Source of the DNA: Hippophae tibetana
Lineage: Eukaryota; Streptophyta; Magnoliopsida; Rosales; Elaeagnaceae
Assembly (NCBI GenBank): GCA_037013495.1
Contig: CM072801.1
Location: 9,844,501 to 9,908,500, forward strand
Direction of reading: 5' to 3'
DNA: 64,000 nt
The translations under genes were made by a program, and so were the position numbers. The notes under the pieces were generated by a model. The model made no database searches. It was not told the DNA's origin and was given only the letters and a program-made list of their open reading frames with translations. This document shows positions 12,723 to 24,700 of the stretch, piece after piece; position 1 is the stretch's first letter, and each line of letters begins with the position of its first letter.

Positions 12723-13914
12723 AGATAAAAATATTAATCTTATTTTTTGTTCTTTCATTTAAAAATAACAATAAATTTAGTAATTAGGGGGATGCATTTA
12801 AAGAGCAACTGTTTTATTTTCATCAACAATTAATATTATTCGGTGGGCATCGCATCTCCTACTGGTTACTGCTGCAGCTTTATTTCTTATTCCCTGATAC
12901 CTGGTTTCCAGCGAATAGCTTTATAAGGAATCGGATTCATATTATATCTTAATAGCTTTTGAGATAATTAATTCAATATTACTCTTGAGAATCTACCATC
13001 ATCATATCCATCTATATATTAATGTAAATGTAGTAATATCCTTACAATATATATAATAATATCGTTATGGAAGCATAAAATCTACTAACTTAATAAAACA
13101 CTTACAAATTGTAATACATAATAGGGACTTAAATGATTCATTGCAGAAACGTGAGATAGATATTGTCTACATCGACGCTAATTTTATTATAAATAACATT
13201 TAATTTTGTGCACATTTTTACATCTATGTTAAAAAAATTAAAAATAATTATTTTTAAATATATAGATATATGATAAAATTAAAATAATATAAATATGAAA
13301 AAATATATAAATTTATGTATCCATCGTATTTCTTGTTAACAATTTTTAAAACAAACATCTGACAGCTTTGTGTAACCTCCTAATTAAGTTCTAACGAGTC
13401 AATTACACGTGATGTATTCTAAGATTATGTAACTATACTTATAATATAAGTATTCAAAGATAAAATTTATCTCTCCATTTTAAAAATCACATCAAAAATA
13501 TTTTTGTATAAAAAATATTTAATATTCCATTTTCTCTTTATCACCATGTGATTTGAATACTTATTTTACTTGGAAATTAAAAGCCATATTTATTTATAAT
13601 GTTCAATGACTACATGAAATTTGAAAAATCACACCTTTGAATATTTTAAGATGAACATGAAATGCTTATAATTTAGGCAGAAGGCCAATTAATTTGGTAC
13701 TTAATTTTCGTAACAAGACAAAATTATTTTCCAAAAATTAATTTGACAAATTCATACCCAATTTCTCCAATTTAATCATTTCAACCACTCTATTTTAGAG
13801 TTTTAAATGAGTGAAAGTTGAGAAATTTAGGTATAAAATTAATTAAATTAAATTTTCAGACAAATTCCATCAAATCACGAAAAATTTAGATAACCAATAA
13901 TTTATAAGCACACA
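12723..13914. other. AT-rich intergenic DNA 3' of methyltransferase gene A
   Basis: About 1.2 kb without any coding frame. The right end (about 13700-13914) is probably the 3' untranslated region of the minus-strand methyltransferase. The same tract recurs at 26718-27906 with only scattered differences. Confidence 0.6.
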
Positions 13915-16900
13915 TCACTTAAAGAACTCCATGACCCAAAAGTTAAAGACAAAACATTCAAATCTAATGCCACTAAATCCAGCAGCAGTAGCCAAGGCCA
14001 AGAACTCTTGTTTGCTACGTTCTTTACCCCCTGGGTTTTGAGTCATCATGAGCACATCAATTTGAGCAGTGCTTCTAAAAGCACTTGTTGACTCTGGTAC
14101 AGTTGGAAGTATTGCCTCCATTACAATTACCTTCCCATTTTCTGGAATAGCATTAAAACAATTCTTCAATAGCTTTATACAATGCTCATCACTCCAATCA
14201 TGAAGTATCCACTGCATAATTTATATTTACTAGTCAAAATCTAACTTTTTGGATTAGTCACTACTACATAAATAGGCATAAAAGTCGGTTAAAAACCGAC
14301 TTTAAACAAATTTAAAGCACGCGTGATCGAAAATATTATGTGCTTCATAAGAACTTTTTAACACTTGGAATCACTTTTGCAAGACAAACAAGCCCTTAAT
14401 ATATGAAGAGGAACAAATAAATGATTTTCCTTACAAAACCAAGGTTTCTATGCCTACTACTTTCTGTTTTTTTCAGAATAGTTTGTAATTGTTTTATAAT
14501 GAACACAATTAACAAATCCTTGAAGTCTAAGGTTGTAGAACTAAAATAGAGATGTTCAAAACTTGGGGCCTATTTAGCCCAACACTTTCGATCATAAAAA
14601 GAAGCAATTTCAAACGGACCCTTACCTTCATGAAAATTGCGTCTCCATTTGGAACACTAGCAAACATGTCTCCTCCAACATGTTCCAACCCTAGAAAGTA
14701 CATTAACAAACTACTGTATAAATATGCATACGTAGATCTATAACTTATAGTGATATAAAGCTAAAATTGCCAAAATCATAAGCACTTTGATTCTATTACC
14801 AGGATAAGGAGGGGCATCTCTTAAAACATGAGGTAAGTCAAAATTAAAACCCTTGATATGAGGGTATTTGGAGGTAATGAGGTTAAGTGTAACACCAAGA
14901 CCACCACCAACATCAACTAGTTGTCTTACTTTCTCAAAACCCTTGTAAGAACCAAGCATCCTTTTAATGACAATAGTGGTGTGATTATACATTGCTGTGT
15001 TGAAAACCTTATTGAACCTGAGATCCAATCTTGGATACTCGAAAGCGTGCATTCCATAAACTCTGTTAAATGGAATTCCTCCTTCAATAACTGCTTCTTT
15101 TAGTTGAGGCCTGCAATCAATTAAGAGTGTCACACATGTGCAAAGTAACACCAAAACCTATTTAGTATTGCCATGCACCAACTTAAAAGGTAAATTCTAT
15201 ATCATAAACATAACTCAAATTATATCGGAGAGTGTGATGGGATAGTAAAATTGAATTTACAAACAAGATTATAAGTAATTGTCTTTGTTATATATTTATG
15301 ATAAATAGTTGTGTTCATCTTACCAAATCTTATATGCAATAATAAGTTTGATTTAATCAAATCAAAATAATATATTTTATTTTATTTTTATTTTTTATAG
15401 TTTTTTATTTCTTTATTCATTGATATATATAAATTAAATATAGTCTTAATTGCATGGTATAAATATTATTTATATATAAAATTTTATTTTTAACTCTCCT
15501 GACTTAGTATACAATATCTTTTTGTATAACTAAAAAAAATATTTTTTATAAGAGATATGAAAAATAAAATTATGTATATAACTGAATTATATAAAATATT
15601 TATTAATTTATATCACACAAATTATACAAAGTTTAACTAGTACTAATAACTAATAAAATAAAAAATGTTAAATGGACACATATTTGTACACATTTTAATT
15701 ATAGTATATTATGTGTCAAAAATTTCTTAAAAAATGAATAATATCTATATTTTTAAAATTATTTTAACACATGATATATTATAATTAACACATGAATATA
15801 AATATATATGTAAAAATTTATATAATTTATATTTGACACGTATCTGAAAAAAAGTTTATTATATTACACACGTATCTGAAAAAAAGTTGTAACCAAGATC
15901 TTTAGTTAGGATGTCTTAAGAGGTTTTGTCTATAAAAATCAACTTTTAGACAATAGTTTAAAAATAGACATAAGTAGGATTTTTTTTTTACCTTATACTT
16001 GAAAGCAAAATTTTTAATCAATTTTATTTAAAAAAAAGATATATTAGCTCTATTTTTTAAAACATAATTATTATAAACATAAAAAAATATTAACATCTTA
16101 TAAATTTATAATTAATTTTAAATACATAAATCTTTTTTATCATATCATATATTAAAAAAATTATTTTAAAAAATAAAAAATAATTTATTTTACAATAAAA
16201 TAAATATAAATTTATACATATATTGAAAATAATAGCTAAATATTTTGATAATTCATAAATAATATAATACATTATTATTATTATTATTAAATATAATTAT
16301 AATATTAATTATAATTATGATATAAAAAATAATATTCATAAAAAAAATTAAATTATTAAAAAAATTGTAAAGCTTCTATATCCATTTTTTTACGAGATAT
16401 AATACAAATATAGAACATTATATAACAAATTTTATGAAAAAATATTATATTATATAATATAATATTATTATAATTATTTTTATTATTAATATAATATAAT
16501 ATATAAATTATATTGAGTTAATTATATTTTAATACTTAAATATAATTATTGTTAATAAATATTTTTTATCTTAGTAATAATTAAAATTATAATAATATTA
16601 GAGATATTTGTTACAATGTAATCTATTTTTTAATTTTAAATAATTTATTTTTATAAAATTTCAATAATTTTTCATAAAAATTATTATAACTATTTAGTAA
16701 AGTTTTAATAATTTAAAATTTTATAATTTATTATTATTATTATTTCATAATAAAATTTTGATAAGTTATTTATTATAAAAAATATTTTTTTTATTATATA
16801 AATATAAATTATTGTATTATTTTTTATTTATAATAAAAATAAATTGTTATTTATTAAAAATTGTTGAATGGCTATATTTTAGAAAGATAAGGTTCTAGAA

Positions 16901-18437
16901 ATTATGAAGAGAGAGAAAGAAAAGACAAAAATATTTATTTTTTGAAAAAATAGAATTGATGAGCTGCTAATTAAAAATAGAGAAAAAAAATGTAATAAGA
17001 GTTAGAAAAAATAAATTATTCATAAATTGTTTAACAAGTTTGATTTTAGTCATTTTTAAATTAAATTTTAATTAAGTTTATTTATAAACTATTGTATATT
17101 AATATACTTTTATAAAAAAAAAAAAAACCTATGTCCTAATTCTTAGATTATAAATATATTCATGAACTATTTGTGGATGAATTCCTGCTTAAAGCCTCCA
17201 TGACCATTTCCTATCTACTCTCCACCTATTATCTATTTTATAACTTTACTATCATATTTTACGGTTAATAATTTATGATTGACGTAGGCATGACACTGAT
17301 TTAAATAATAATAATAATAATAAGAGTTTGTATCTTACCTGCAACACCTCTTTGGGATTCATTCAGATCCACTAATTATAAACTGTTAAAATTATCCGAT
17401 AAAATCTATTAAAATAATGTAAAATTTAAGTATTATATCATGCAATTAAACATTTTAATTTTAATATATATTATTGTATTTGTATCATCAGTTATTTTTC
17501 TTTTCAAAGGTTTTTTTTTTTTTATTAATTTATTTATATAAATTTTGTATAATATAATAAATGTAAAAGTTAAAATTAAATGAAGATAAATTTTATATTA
17601 TTTATAAATAATAGTATTACTTTAATAACTTTCTTTCTTCCAAAGAAAGATTTTATTATTGTATTAGCTTATATATGAAATTAGGGGTTTCTATTGGTTC
17701 GATAGACTCCGATTTTAGGAAGAAAAAAAATTAATCGAATTTAACCGTTTTGATTTATAAAATCGTCCGATCTAATTTAACGGGTTTAAAAATTAATATA
17801 ATCAGAACGAATTTTTTTAAAAACGGTTTTAATTTATAGAAACTAAACCAAACTATTTGATTTATAAAATTATTTGATCCGATCTAATTCGATTCGGTTT
17901 TTCGATTTTGTTCGATCCGATTTGTGGATACTCCTGTACACACTACAATAATAGATGTTAAGGATAAAAAAGAAAAAATTAAAAAGATTTCAAAATAAAA
18001 AAAACAAACCAGCTTTCCAAAAGGACTTTGTCTTGAATCAAAGCCATCAAAGGGCCCAAGCAAACACCATCTTCGTTGGTAACAAAGTGCTTAGATACAG
18101 GAGCAAGACAATAAAGCTTTTGAACAGAACCATCTTCATTTTCAACCACAGAGCAATTAAGAACAGAGTAGCTTGCCAATACCTTGAGAATACGGTCCAA
18201 CATTGAAGGTGCTTCAGGATTTGAACTGGACAATTGAGCCGCGACTTCTAAAGATGAGAGCTTAGTCTCTGGACCAGCATTAGCTATGATATTGAAAATC
18301 CCAAGCTCAATTGCAGATTGCAACGACATTGATAACACAGAAGACATAACTAATTGCATCGCATAAGAAAAGCTTTCTTCTTCTTCTTCGGTTATATGAC
18401 AGTTTAGGTCCTTTTTTGGGTTCTTTAGAGAGGCCAT
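13915..18437 (-). CDS. COMT-type class I plant O-methyltransferase, gene A (four exons)
   Basis: Transfers methyl from S-adenosylmethionine to a phenolic hydroxyl; a cytosolic homodimer in this family. Exons on minus: 18437-18010, 15110-14800, 14690-14626, 14211-13915 (428, 311, 65, 297 bp). All junctions are GT-AG, giving 366 residues, normal for COMT (about 365). Visible: dimerisation N-terminus, SAM loop LVDVGGGLG (207-215), catalytic His272 in LHDWSDEHC, and Glu300 and Glu332, matching the His/Glu/Glu set of alfalfa COMT. Phe175, Phe179, Met183, His186, Met323 and Asn327 also match the substrate pocket. However, the Met-Asn pair that holds the substrate (alfalfa 130-131) is Leu133-Ile134 here, so the substrate is probably not caffeic acid or 5-hydroxyferulate. 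An upstream in-frame GTG could be mistaken for a start; the ATG at 18437 lies about 50 bp after a TATA box and is preferred. Intron 1 is 2.9 kb and extremely AT-rich. Confidence 0.93.
14259..14303 (+). mobile_element. Solo terminal fragment of a CACTA (En/Spm-like) transposon in intron 3 of gene A
   Basis: Begins CACTACTACATAAATAGGC, which is the CACTA superfamily terminal signature. It is followed by a perfect 10-bp hairpin (AAAGTCGGTT, loop AAA, AACCGACTTT) at 14281-14303, typical of subterminal repeats. The opposite terminus (TGTAGTAGTG) is not present in the intron, so only one end survives. The same fragment sits at 28251-28295 in gene B. Confidence 0.6.
15111..18009 (-). other. Intron 1 of methyltransferase gene A, extreme AT-rich tract
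   Basis: A 2.9-kb GT-AG intron composed largely of A/T runs, with a TAA/AAT microsatellite near 17303-17322 and long ATAATATTA-like stretches at about 16260-16860. No embedded gene or transposon is recognisable. Open frames inside it (for example 16090-16272 minus) consist of Ile/Tyr/Phe/Lys strings caused by base composition and are not genes. Confidence 0.8.
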
Positions 18438-18486
18438 TTTGGTTAAAAATTGGAACACTTGTTTGAAAGAAGATGTATTTTAGTCT

Positions 18487-18494
18487 TTATATAA
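18487..18494 (-). promoter_or_regulatory. TATA box of methyltransferase gene A
   Basis: TTATATAA on the minus strand lies about 50 bp upstream of the chosen ATG (18437), which puts transcription start near 18460 and gives a short leader. The identical box precedes gene B at about 32412-32420. Confidence 0.7.
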
Positions 18495-20115
18495 GCCCCT
18501 ACGATCTAGAGCAAAAAAATAATAACAAAAAAAAAACCGAAGAATAGAAGCCAATTAGTGCATACTATTTTTATCTATCAGACATTGGACTTTGGAGAGG
18601 ATTAAAATAATATTCTCTCTCATAAATCATAGCAATTGGCCTCACGCCTATCATCTTTTAGACATGAAACACGAAGCAACAATAACTTATGATTAGATTA
18701 ATTATATTATAATTATTAGATAAATTATAAATATAATCAAAATATTTATTTAATTATAATGTATAAAAAATAAAAAAACATGTAATTAATTTCTAATGTT
18801 TAGAGAACCAATCACTATTAATTTAATTATTTAAAATAAAATTATTTATTACAAATTATATTAACACAATTGATATATAATTAATTATAAATTAAAAAAA
18901 TAAATCATAATATACATAATCAAAAATTAATAATTCATAAAATCGATAATTTGATTTTAATAGTCACTCCTCGTACCGTCGAAACCAACAAAAAAGGGTG
19001 TTATTTTTTGTCCACGTCTTATTTATTTTATTTCTTAGGGATATGGTGGATTTAGTGAAATAAATAATATTATAAATTTTAGTGTAATTTAATAATAAAT
19101 ATATGTTATGAGATATAAGATTAACTCATCTATATGTATAACAAATGTTCGATTTAACATTAATTATTGGCAGAAATAATAATAATAATAATAATTAATT
19201 AAATAAATTTATATCTTATAATATTAAACTTATTTATTAAATAAAATTATGTAAGTATTAAAATACTAAATCATTTGTATTTAAATTTTATTGATCATAC
19301 AAAAATATACATACATTTAGTTTCATAAAAAAATTTAACATCAATTTTTTTATCTTATTATACTAAAAATAACTTAAAAATTAATTTAAATACTTAATTT
19401 CTTTTCATTTATTTTATAAAATAAAAAAATTTCAAAAAATAATTTAACAATTAACATTAATATATATTTATCCATTTTAAATCATAATATACATAATCAA
19501 AAATTAATAATTCATAAACATCGATAATTTGATTTTGATCGTCACTCCTCTTACTGCCAAAACCAACAGAAAAGGGTGCTATTTTTTGTCCACGTCTTAT
19601 TTATTTTATTTCTTAGGGATAGGGTGGATTTAGTGAAATAAATCATATTATAAATTTTGGTCTAATTTGATCATAAATACAAGTTATTAGATATAGGATT
19701 ATTTCATCTATACGTATAACAAATGTTCGATGTGCATTTGATATAAAACATGCTTAAAACATGTTAAAAAAATTAATAAAGATGCGGGACCAAGTCCAAT
19801 GACAAGTGATTACAATAATGCAATACATTTAACGACAACAAATAATGTGAAGATAATGCAATAATAGAATGAGACAAGTATGTAATTCCAACCTTCAATT
19901 ATTGGCAGAAATAATAATAATAAATATTAATTAAATAAATTTATATCTTATAATATTAAACTTATTTATTAAATAAAACAATAGAAGTATTAAAATACTA
20001 AATCATTAGTATTTAAATTTTATTGATCATACGAAAATATTCTTTTATAAATTAGATAGATATTTATTTTAAAAATATACATACATTTAGTTTCATAAAA
20101 AAATTAACAACAATA
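18495..20115. repeat. Upstream region of gene A with local direct repeats
   Basis: AT-rich intergenic DNA that contains a repeated block. The stretch starting CATAATATACATAATCAAA at about 18908 recurs at about 19486 and, beyond unit B, at about 33512, each followed by the same AAGGGTG(C/T)TATTTTTTGTCC tract. A second block with AAAGATGCGGGAC occurs at about 19777, 33033 and 33841. No coding frame is present. The repeat shuffling explains why units A and B do not align through this part without gaps. Confidence 0.6.
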
Positions 20116-20500
20116 TAAAAAATAGTTAATATTATTAAAACTTTTAAAAAATTAAAATATCTTACATATACACCTTAAAATATAAAAAATTAAAATATAT
20201 TTGTTAATAAATCATAAAAATTTAATTAAACTATGCATTTTAAAAATGATTTTACTTATAAAAGCCTCAACACATTAAATAATATAATGATGGTTAAGTA
20301 TATTGTGTTGGGCATACACATTCTCAGGACGAAGTAAATAAAAATTAAAAAGGAAAATTATAAAGATTGATACTATAAAATTTATAAAAATGAAATATCA
20401 TCCGATTAATATATAATTTAATAATTTAATTTAAATTATATTTAATTAAATAATATTTAGTATGAAATTATATATCAGATTTTTTATAGTTAAAACATAT

Positions 20501-20530
20501 TGTTAATGTATATCTAGTAACATATTAATG

Positions 20531-20578
<48 letters not shown>

Positions 20579-20702
20579 ACTAATGCATATCTATATTTAA
20601 TTAATTTAAACATATCTAGTTTACTTGTAATTACTATATAAAGACACCATGTATATTCATTTGAATTACAGAATAAAATACAATCATTAAGTATTTCTAA
20701 CA
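20501..20702 (+). repeat. 5' LTR of copia copy 2, with AT microsatellite
   Basis: 202 bp, TG to CA ends preserved (TGTTAATGTA to TTTCTAACA). A run of about 22 AT units at about 20533-20576 makes it longer than the copy 1 LTR. Confidence 0.92.
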
Positions 20703-20715
20703 TGTTATCAAAGCC
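20703..20715 (+). promoter_or_regulatory. Primer-binding site of copia copy 2
   Basis: TGTTATCAAAGCC abuts the LTR and matches the initiator tRNA-Met complementary consensus TGGTATCAGAGCC except at two bases. Confidence 0.8.
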
Positions 20716-20759
20716 ATTATTCTTGCCTTTCTAGCAACCTTATCTTTTCTGGTGTTACT

Positions 20760-21315
20760 TAACACTTATAGTTTCCGCTGTCACAATAGTCGCTGCAATC
20801 ATTCATCGTTGAATCTCCGACGTCTTTCAGCCGTTGTCCTTAGGTTCTGGGACTACAGTCGTCGTTGTTAAGGAGTCCCGCACCACACAGACTAATGCAA
20901 TCATCGTCGTCGTGCATCTTGTTTCGATAATTTTTCTGCATATACCACTGTGATCGGCTCGACCAGATCTACACAACTGTGGAAGTATCACAACCATCGG
21001 ACACTGCACGCTCCCTCACACGCCACTCAAATTGATCTGTACGTAACACTTATAGCTTCAACTGTCACAATAGTCGCTGCAATCATTCATCGTTGAATCT
21101 CCGACGTCTTTCAGCCGTTGTCCTTAGGTTCTGGGACTACAGTCGTCGTTGTTAAGGAGTCCCGCACTACACAGACCACTGCAATCATCGTCATCGTCGT
21201 GCATCTTGTTTCGATAATTTTTCTGCATATACCACTGTGATCGGCTCGACCAGATCTACACAACAGTGGAAGTATCACAACCATCAGACACTGCACGCGC
21301 CACTCAAAAGATCTG
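20760..21315 (+). repeat. Tandem duplication in the untranslated leader of copia copy 2
   Basis: A unit of about 280 bp starting near TTAACACTTATAG (about 20758-21039) is repeated at about 21040-21315, sharing the CCGACGTCTTTCAGCCGTTG and CTGCATATACCACTGTGATC tracts. Copy 1 has a single unit (about 7665-7930). Minus-strand open frames across these units are shadows of the repeat and not genes. Confidence 0.88.
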
Positions 21316-21759
21316 CACGTCCTTTCACGCGCCGTCATTAAAACCAAATGTCGTCGTGAATCTTAACCCGACGACCTTTCTGCAGATACCACTATGATCG
21401 CTACCACCATATATACACAACCATGGGTGTTTCATACTCATCCTCATTTGCACGCGCCAACACGCGCTTCCAATAGAAACCACGTGTGAATTTGACGCGC
21501 CACACACGCCGCACTCTGGTTCTGTGACATCATCAGTGACTTGCCTAGGGCTGGTGTCATCATAGCATCCAACTCACGTTATAGAGACCCTGCTAACCAT
21601 TGACTTTTGCGCGACCGTGTTAACCGTTGACTTCGCTGCCCGTGTTGCCCGGTGACTTTGACTTGTTGACCATTGACTTTTCCCAATACAGGTTTTCCCT
21701 ACTTAGTTTTTCACGTATACTTCATTTTTGCAGTCCGTTTTTGCATATTATGTTTCCAA

Positions 21760-24700
21760 ATGGATAAAAAAGATGTTTTTGTTTCTTGTCCTATCAATAC
21801 TATATTAAAGAGGACTAAGAATTACTTGTCATGGTCTCAAGCTAGGCACAGTTTTCTTAACGGTCATATGCTCTGGCATTATTGTACTGGTGCAATTATC
21901 ATTCCTGTTAAAGAAGCAAGTGAAGAAGATGTTACTTTCCTTCGTTGCATGATTGAATGAGATAGTCACAACCACATGATCCTCACATGGATTCAGAATA
22001 CTTCCATTCACTCCATCTCCAATCTGTTAGGCAGCTGTGATGATGCCAAATCAGCATGGGATATGTTGGCTAAAAGGTACTCCACTACTCAATGACTACT
22101 TTGGTAAGCTAATATTTGAATTGCATCAACTTCAACAAGAACCAGGGCAATCCATCAATGACTACATTGATCAACTTCGCTTCCTTTGGGACCAAATTAA
22201 CCTTTGTGATCCAATTTGGGAATGCTCAACAGATGCTTAGCAATATGCTATAGTTAGGGATGAATTTCATCTCTATGAGTTCTTGATGTCACTCCACAAG
22301 GACTTTGAGACCATCCGAGGTCAGCTTCTTAATCGCAGTCCTCCTCCCTCTCTTGATACTGCTGTAAATGAGTTGGTTAGAGAAAAAACTAGATTTGCAA
22401 CCCTTCAAGCCCAGAATAAGTTCAATGTTTTGGCTATTACTCCTCCTGCTCTTACCATTGAGCAACCTTAGAAATCGGGTGATTCTTCTGGCTTTTACAA
22501 TCGTCGTAGGCAGAGCAATAAAAGGTTATACAATTATTGCAAGCGTCATGGCCACACCATTGAGACTTGTTACTGTCGCAACAAATCTACTGCTGTTGTT
22601 GCTAATATTGAGCCTACTTCGTTGATGTCTTCTAGTTCAGCAGAGTCCCAGTCTTTTGGATCCACTATCAACCTCTCCTCCACTGAACTACAGAAGATCA
22701 TAACTCAAGCTATTCAAATGGCTGGTAATGCATCTTTTTCCAATACTCTCTCAGTTTTGCACGATAAGTCTCAAACTTGGCTTTTTTACTCTGCATGTTG
22801 TAATCACATGACATCTTACTCATATTTATTCTCCAAACTTGACCCTGTACCACATCCTCTTAATATTCATATAGCTGATGATTCTATCATTCGTGGGAAT
22901 AGTCTAGGTTTTGTTTCAACCTCTACCCTCTTTATTCCTGGGGTTTTCCATGTACCTGACGTATCCTATAATTTATGCTCGGTGGGATAATTAGCTGAAC
23001 TAGGATATCACCTTATTTTTTACTATTCTGGGTGTATTGTGTAGGATCCGAGGACAGGGCAAGAGCTTGGGACCGATCCTAGGGTCGGGTGTATGTTTCC
23101 CGTAAACAATCTTCATCTTCCACCTGTTGTTCCTGCCTCTATTGCTGCCGCAACTGCTGTAGTTTCTTCCTTACCTTCTCTCGTAGTTTGGCATTCTTGT
23201 CTTAGTCATGCCCTATCCACTCGGGTACAACATTTAGATTTTAAAGGTCTATTGGGTTCTGTGTCCAAAGACAATTTTAATTGTACTTCATGTCAGTTAG
23301 GAAAACATCCAACTTTACCTTTCAATAATAGTAAATTTATCTCTAATAGTATTTTTGAGTTAATTCATTATGATGTTTGGGGACCTTCTCCTGTTACTAG
23401 TATTAGTGGATCTCGATATTTTGTTTTTTTATTGATGATTATTCTCGTTATAGTTGGATCTTTCCAATGAAATCTCGTTCTGAAATCTTACCAATATACA
23501 ATAACTTTGCAAAAATGGTTGAAACACAATTCTCCAAACATATCAAAACTTTTCGATCTGATAATGCTCTTGAATATACTCAAAATGCTTTTCAAGCTCT
23601 GTTACACTCCTATGGCACTGTACATCATCTAACCTGTCCAGGAACCTCTTAACAAAATGGTCGAGTCGAAAGAAAACTTCGTCATATTCTTGACACTGTT
23701 CGTGCTCTTCTTCTTTCTGCCAAAGTTCCTGCCCCATTTTGGGGTGAAGTTTCTCTTCATGTTGTTCATGCCATTAATCGCATTCCAAGCATTGTCATTC
23801 ATAATCAGACTCCGTATGAGCGTCTTTTTAGGTCATCTCCTGACTATCATTACCTTCGTTCATTCGGATATGCCCGTTTTGTTCTTCTTCAGCCTCATGA
23901 ACACAAAAAACTTGAGCCTCGATCTAGACTTTGTTGTTTTCTTGGTTAAGGTGAAACTTCAAAAGGGTATCGATGCTATGATCCTGTCTCACATCGTCTT
24001 TGTGTTTCCCAAAATGTTGTCTTTTGGGAACACCGCTTATTTGTTGAACTTTCTCACTTTCGTTCTTCCCTAACTAATTCAAATGTTTTAGAAATCTTTC
24101 CAAATGAGTCTCCTATTCCTTCTAAAGATACTCCTAATCCACCTATGGACTTCACTATTCAATCTTCAGATATTTTTGATGATTATCCTAGACAGGTTAT
24201 AGAAGAACAAGTTGATAACGAGCTACCCCACCTTGAACATAGATCCCCTGCTCTTACTCCGTCTGAAGATCCTCCACAAGACATTCCACCTCACCACTCA
24301 ACTCGGGTAAGATCCATTTCTACACATTTACTTGACTATCATTGTTACACTGCCCTTGCTACACTCCATGAGCCTCACACCTATCGTGAGGCATCTACTA
24401 ACCATTTTTGGCAGATTTCAATGAAAGAAGAAATTGATGCATTAACCAAAAATCATACTTGGGATCTAGTTACTCTCCCTCTTGGTCAATCTGTGATTGG
24501 TAGTAAGTAGATCTATAAGATCAAGACTCGTTCTGATGGATCCATCAATCGCTACAATGATCATCTTGTAGCAAAAGGTTTTACACAAGAGTATGAGATT
24601 GATTATGAAGATACTTTTGCTCTAGTTGCCCGTATTTCCTTTGTTCGTACCATCTTAGTTGTTGCCACCGCTAGTAAATGAGACCTTTTTTAGATGGATG

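Larger units (their letters stand above)
7041..20115. repeat. Tandem segmental duplication, unit A (about 13.1 kb)
   Basis: From about 7041 the sequence is repeated in direct orientation from 20116. The repeated tract includes the AT-rich lead-in, copia copy 1 with its flanks, the intergenic tract and the complete O-methyltransferase gene with its promoter. Offsets stay near 13.07 kb at the element start, 13.99 kb after the element and 13.93 kb at the gene start. The change is explained by rearrangements inside copy 2. Coding exons of the two units differ at about eight positions in 1101, while the transposon parts differ by roughly 2-3 percent in the stretch I compared. The edge at 20115/20116 is where the 33.35-kb flank sequence is replaced by the 7041 sequence. 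Edges are by eye, within about 10-20 bp on the left and less certain on the right. Confidence 0.9.

Noticed and set aside
14281..14303. Hairpin as a microRNA precursor or terminator
   Set aside because: Stem of 10 bp is far too short for a plant microRNA precursor, and its neighbour CACTACTACA points to a transposon end.
16090..16272. Minus-strand open frame (also at 30084) rich in Ile, Tyr, Phe and Lys
   Set aside because: Lies in an A/T-only intron; composition alone explains it.
18437..18458. Longer methyltransferase start giving seven extra residues
   Set aside because: That start would be a GTG, and the next in-frame codon that is ATG lies at 18437 with a good TATA distance.
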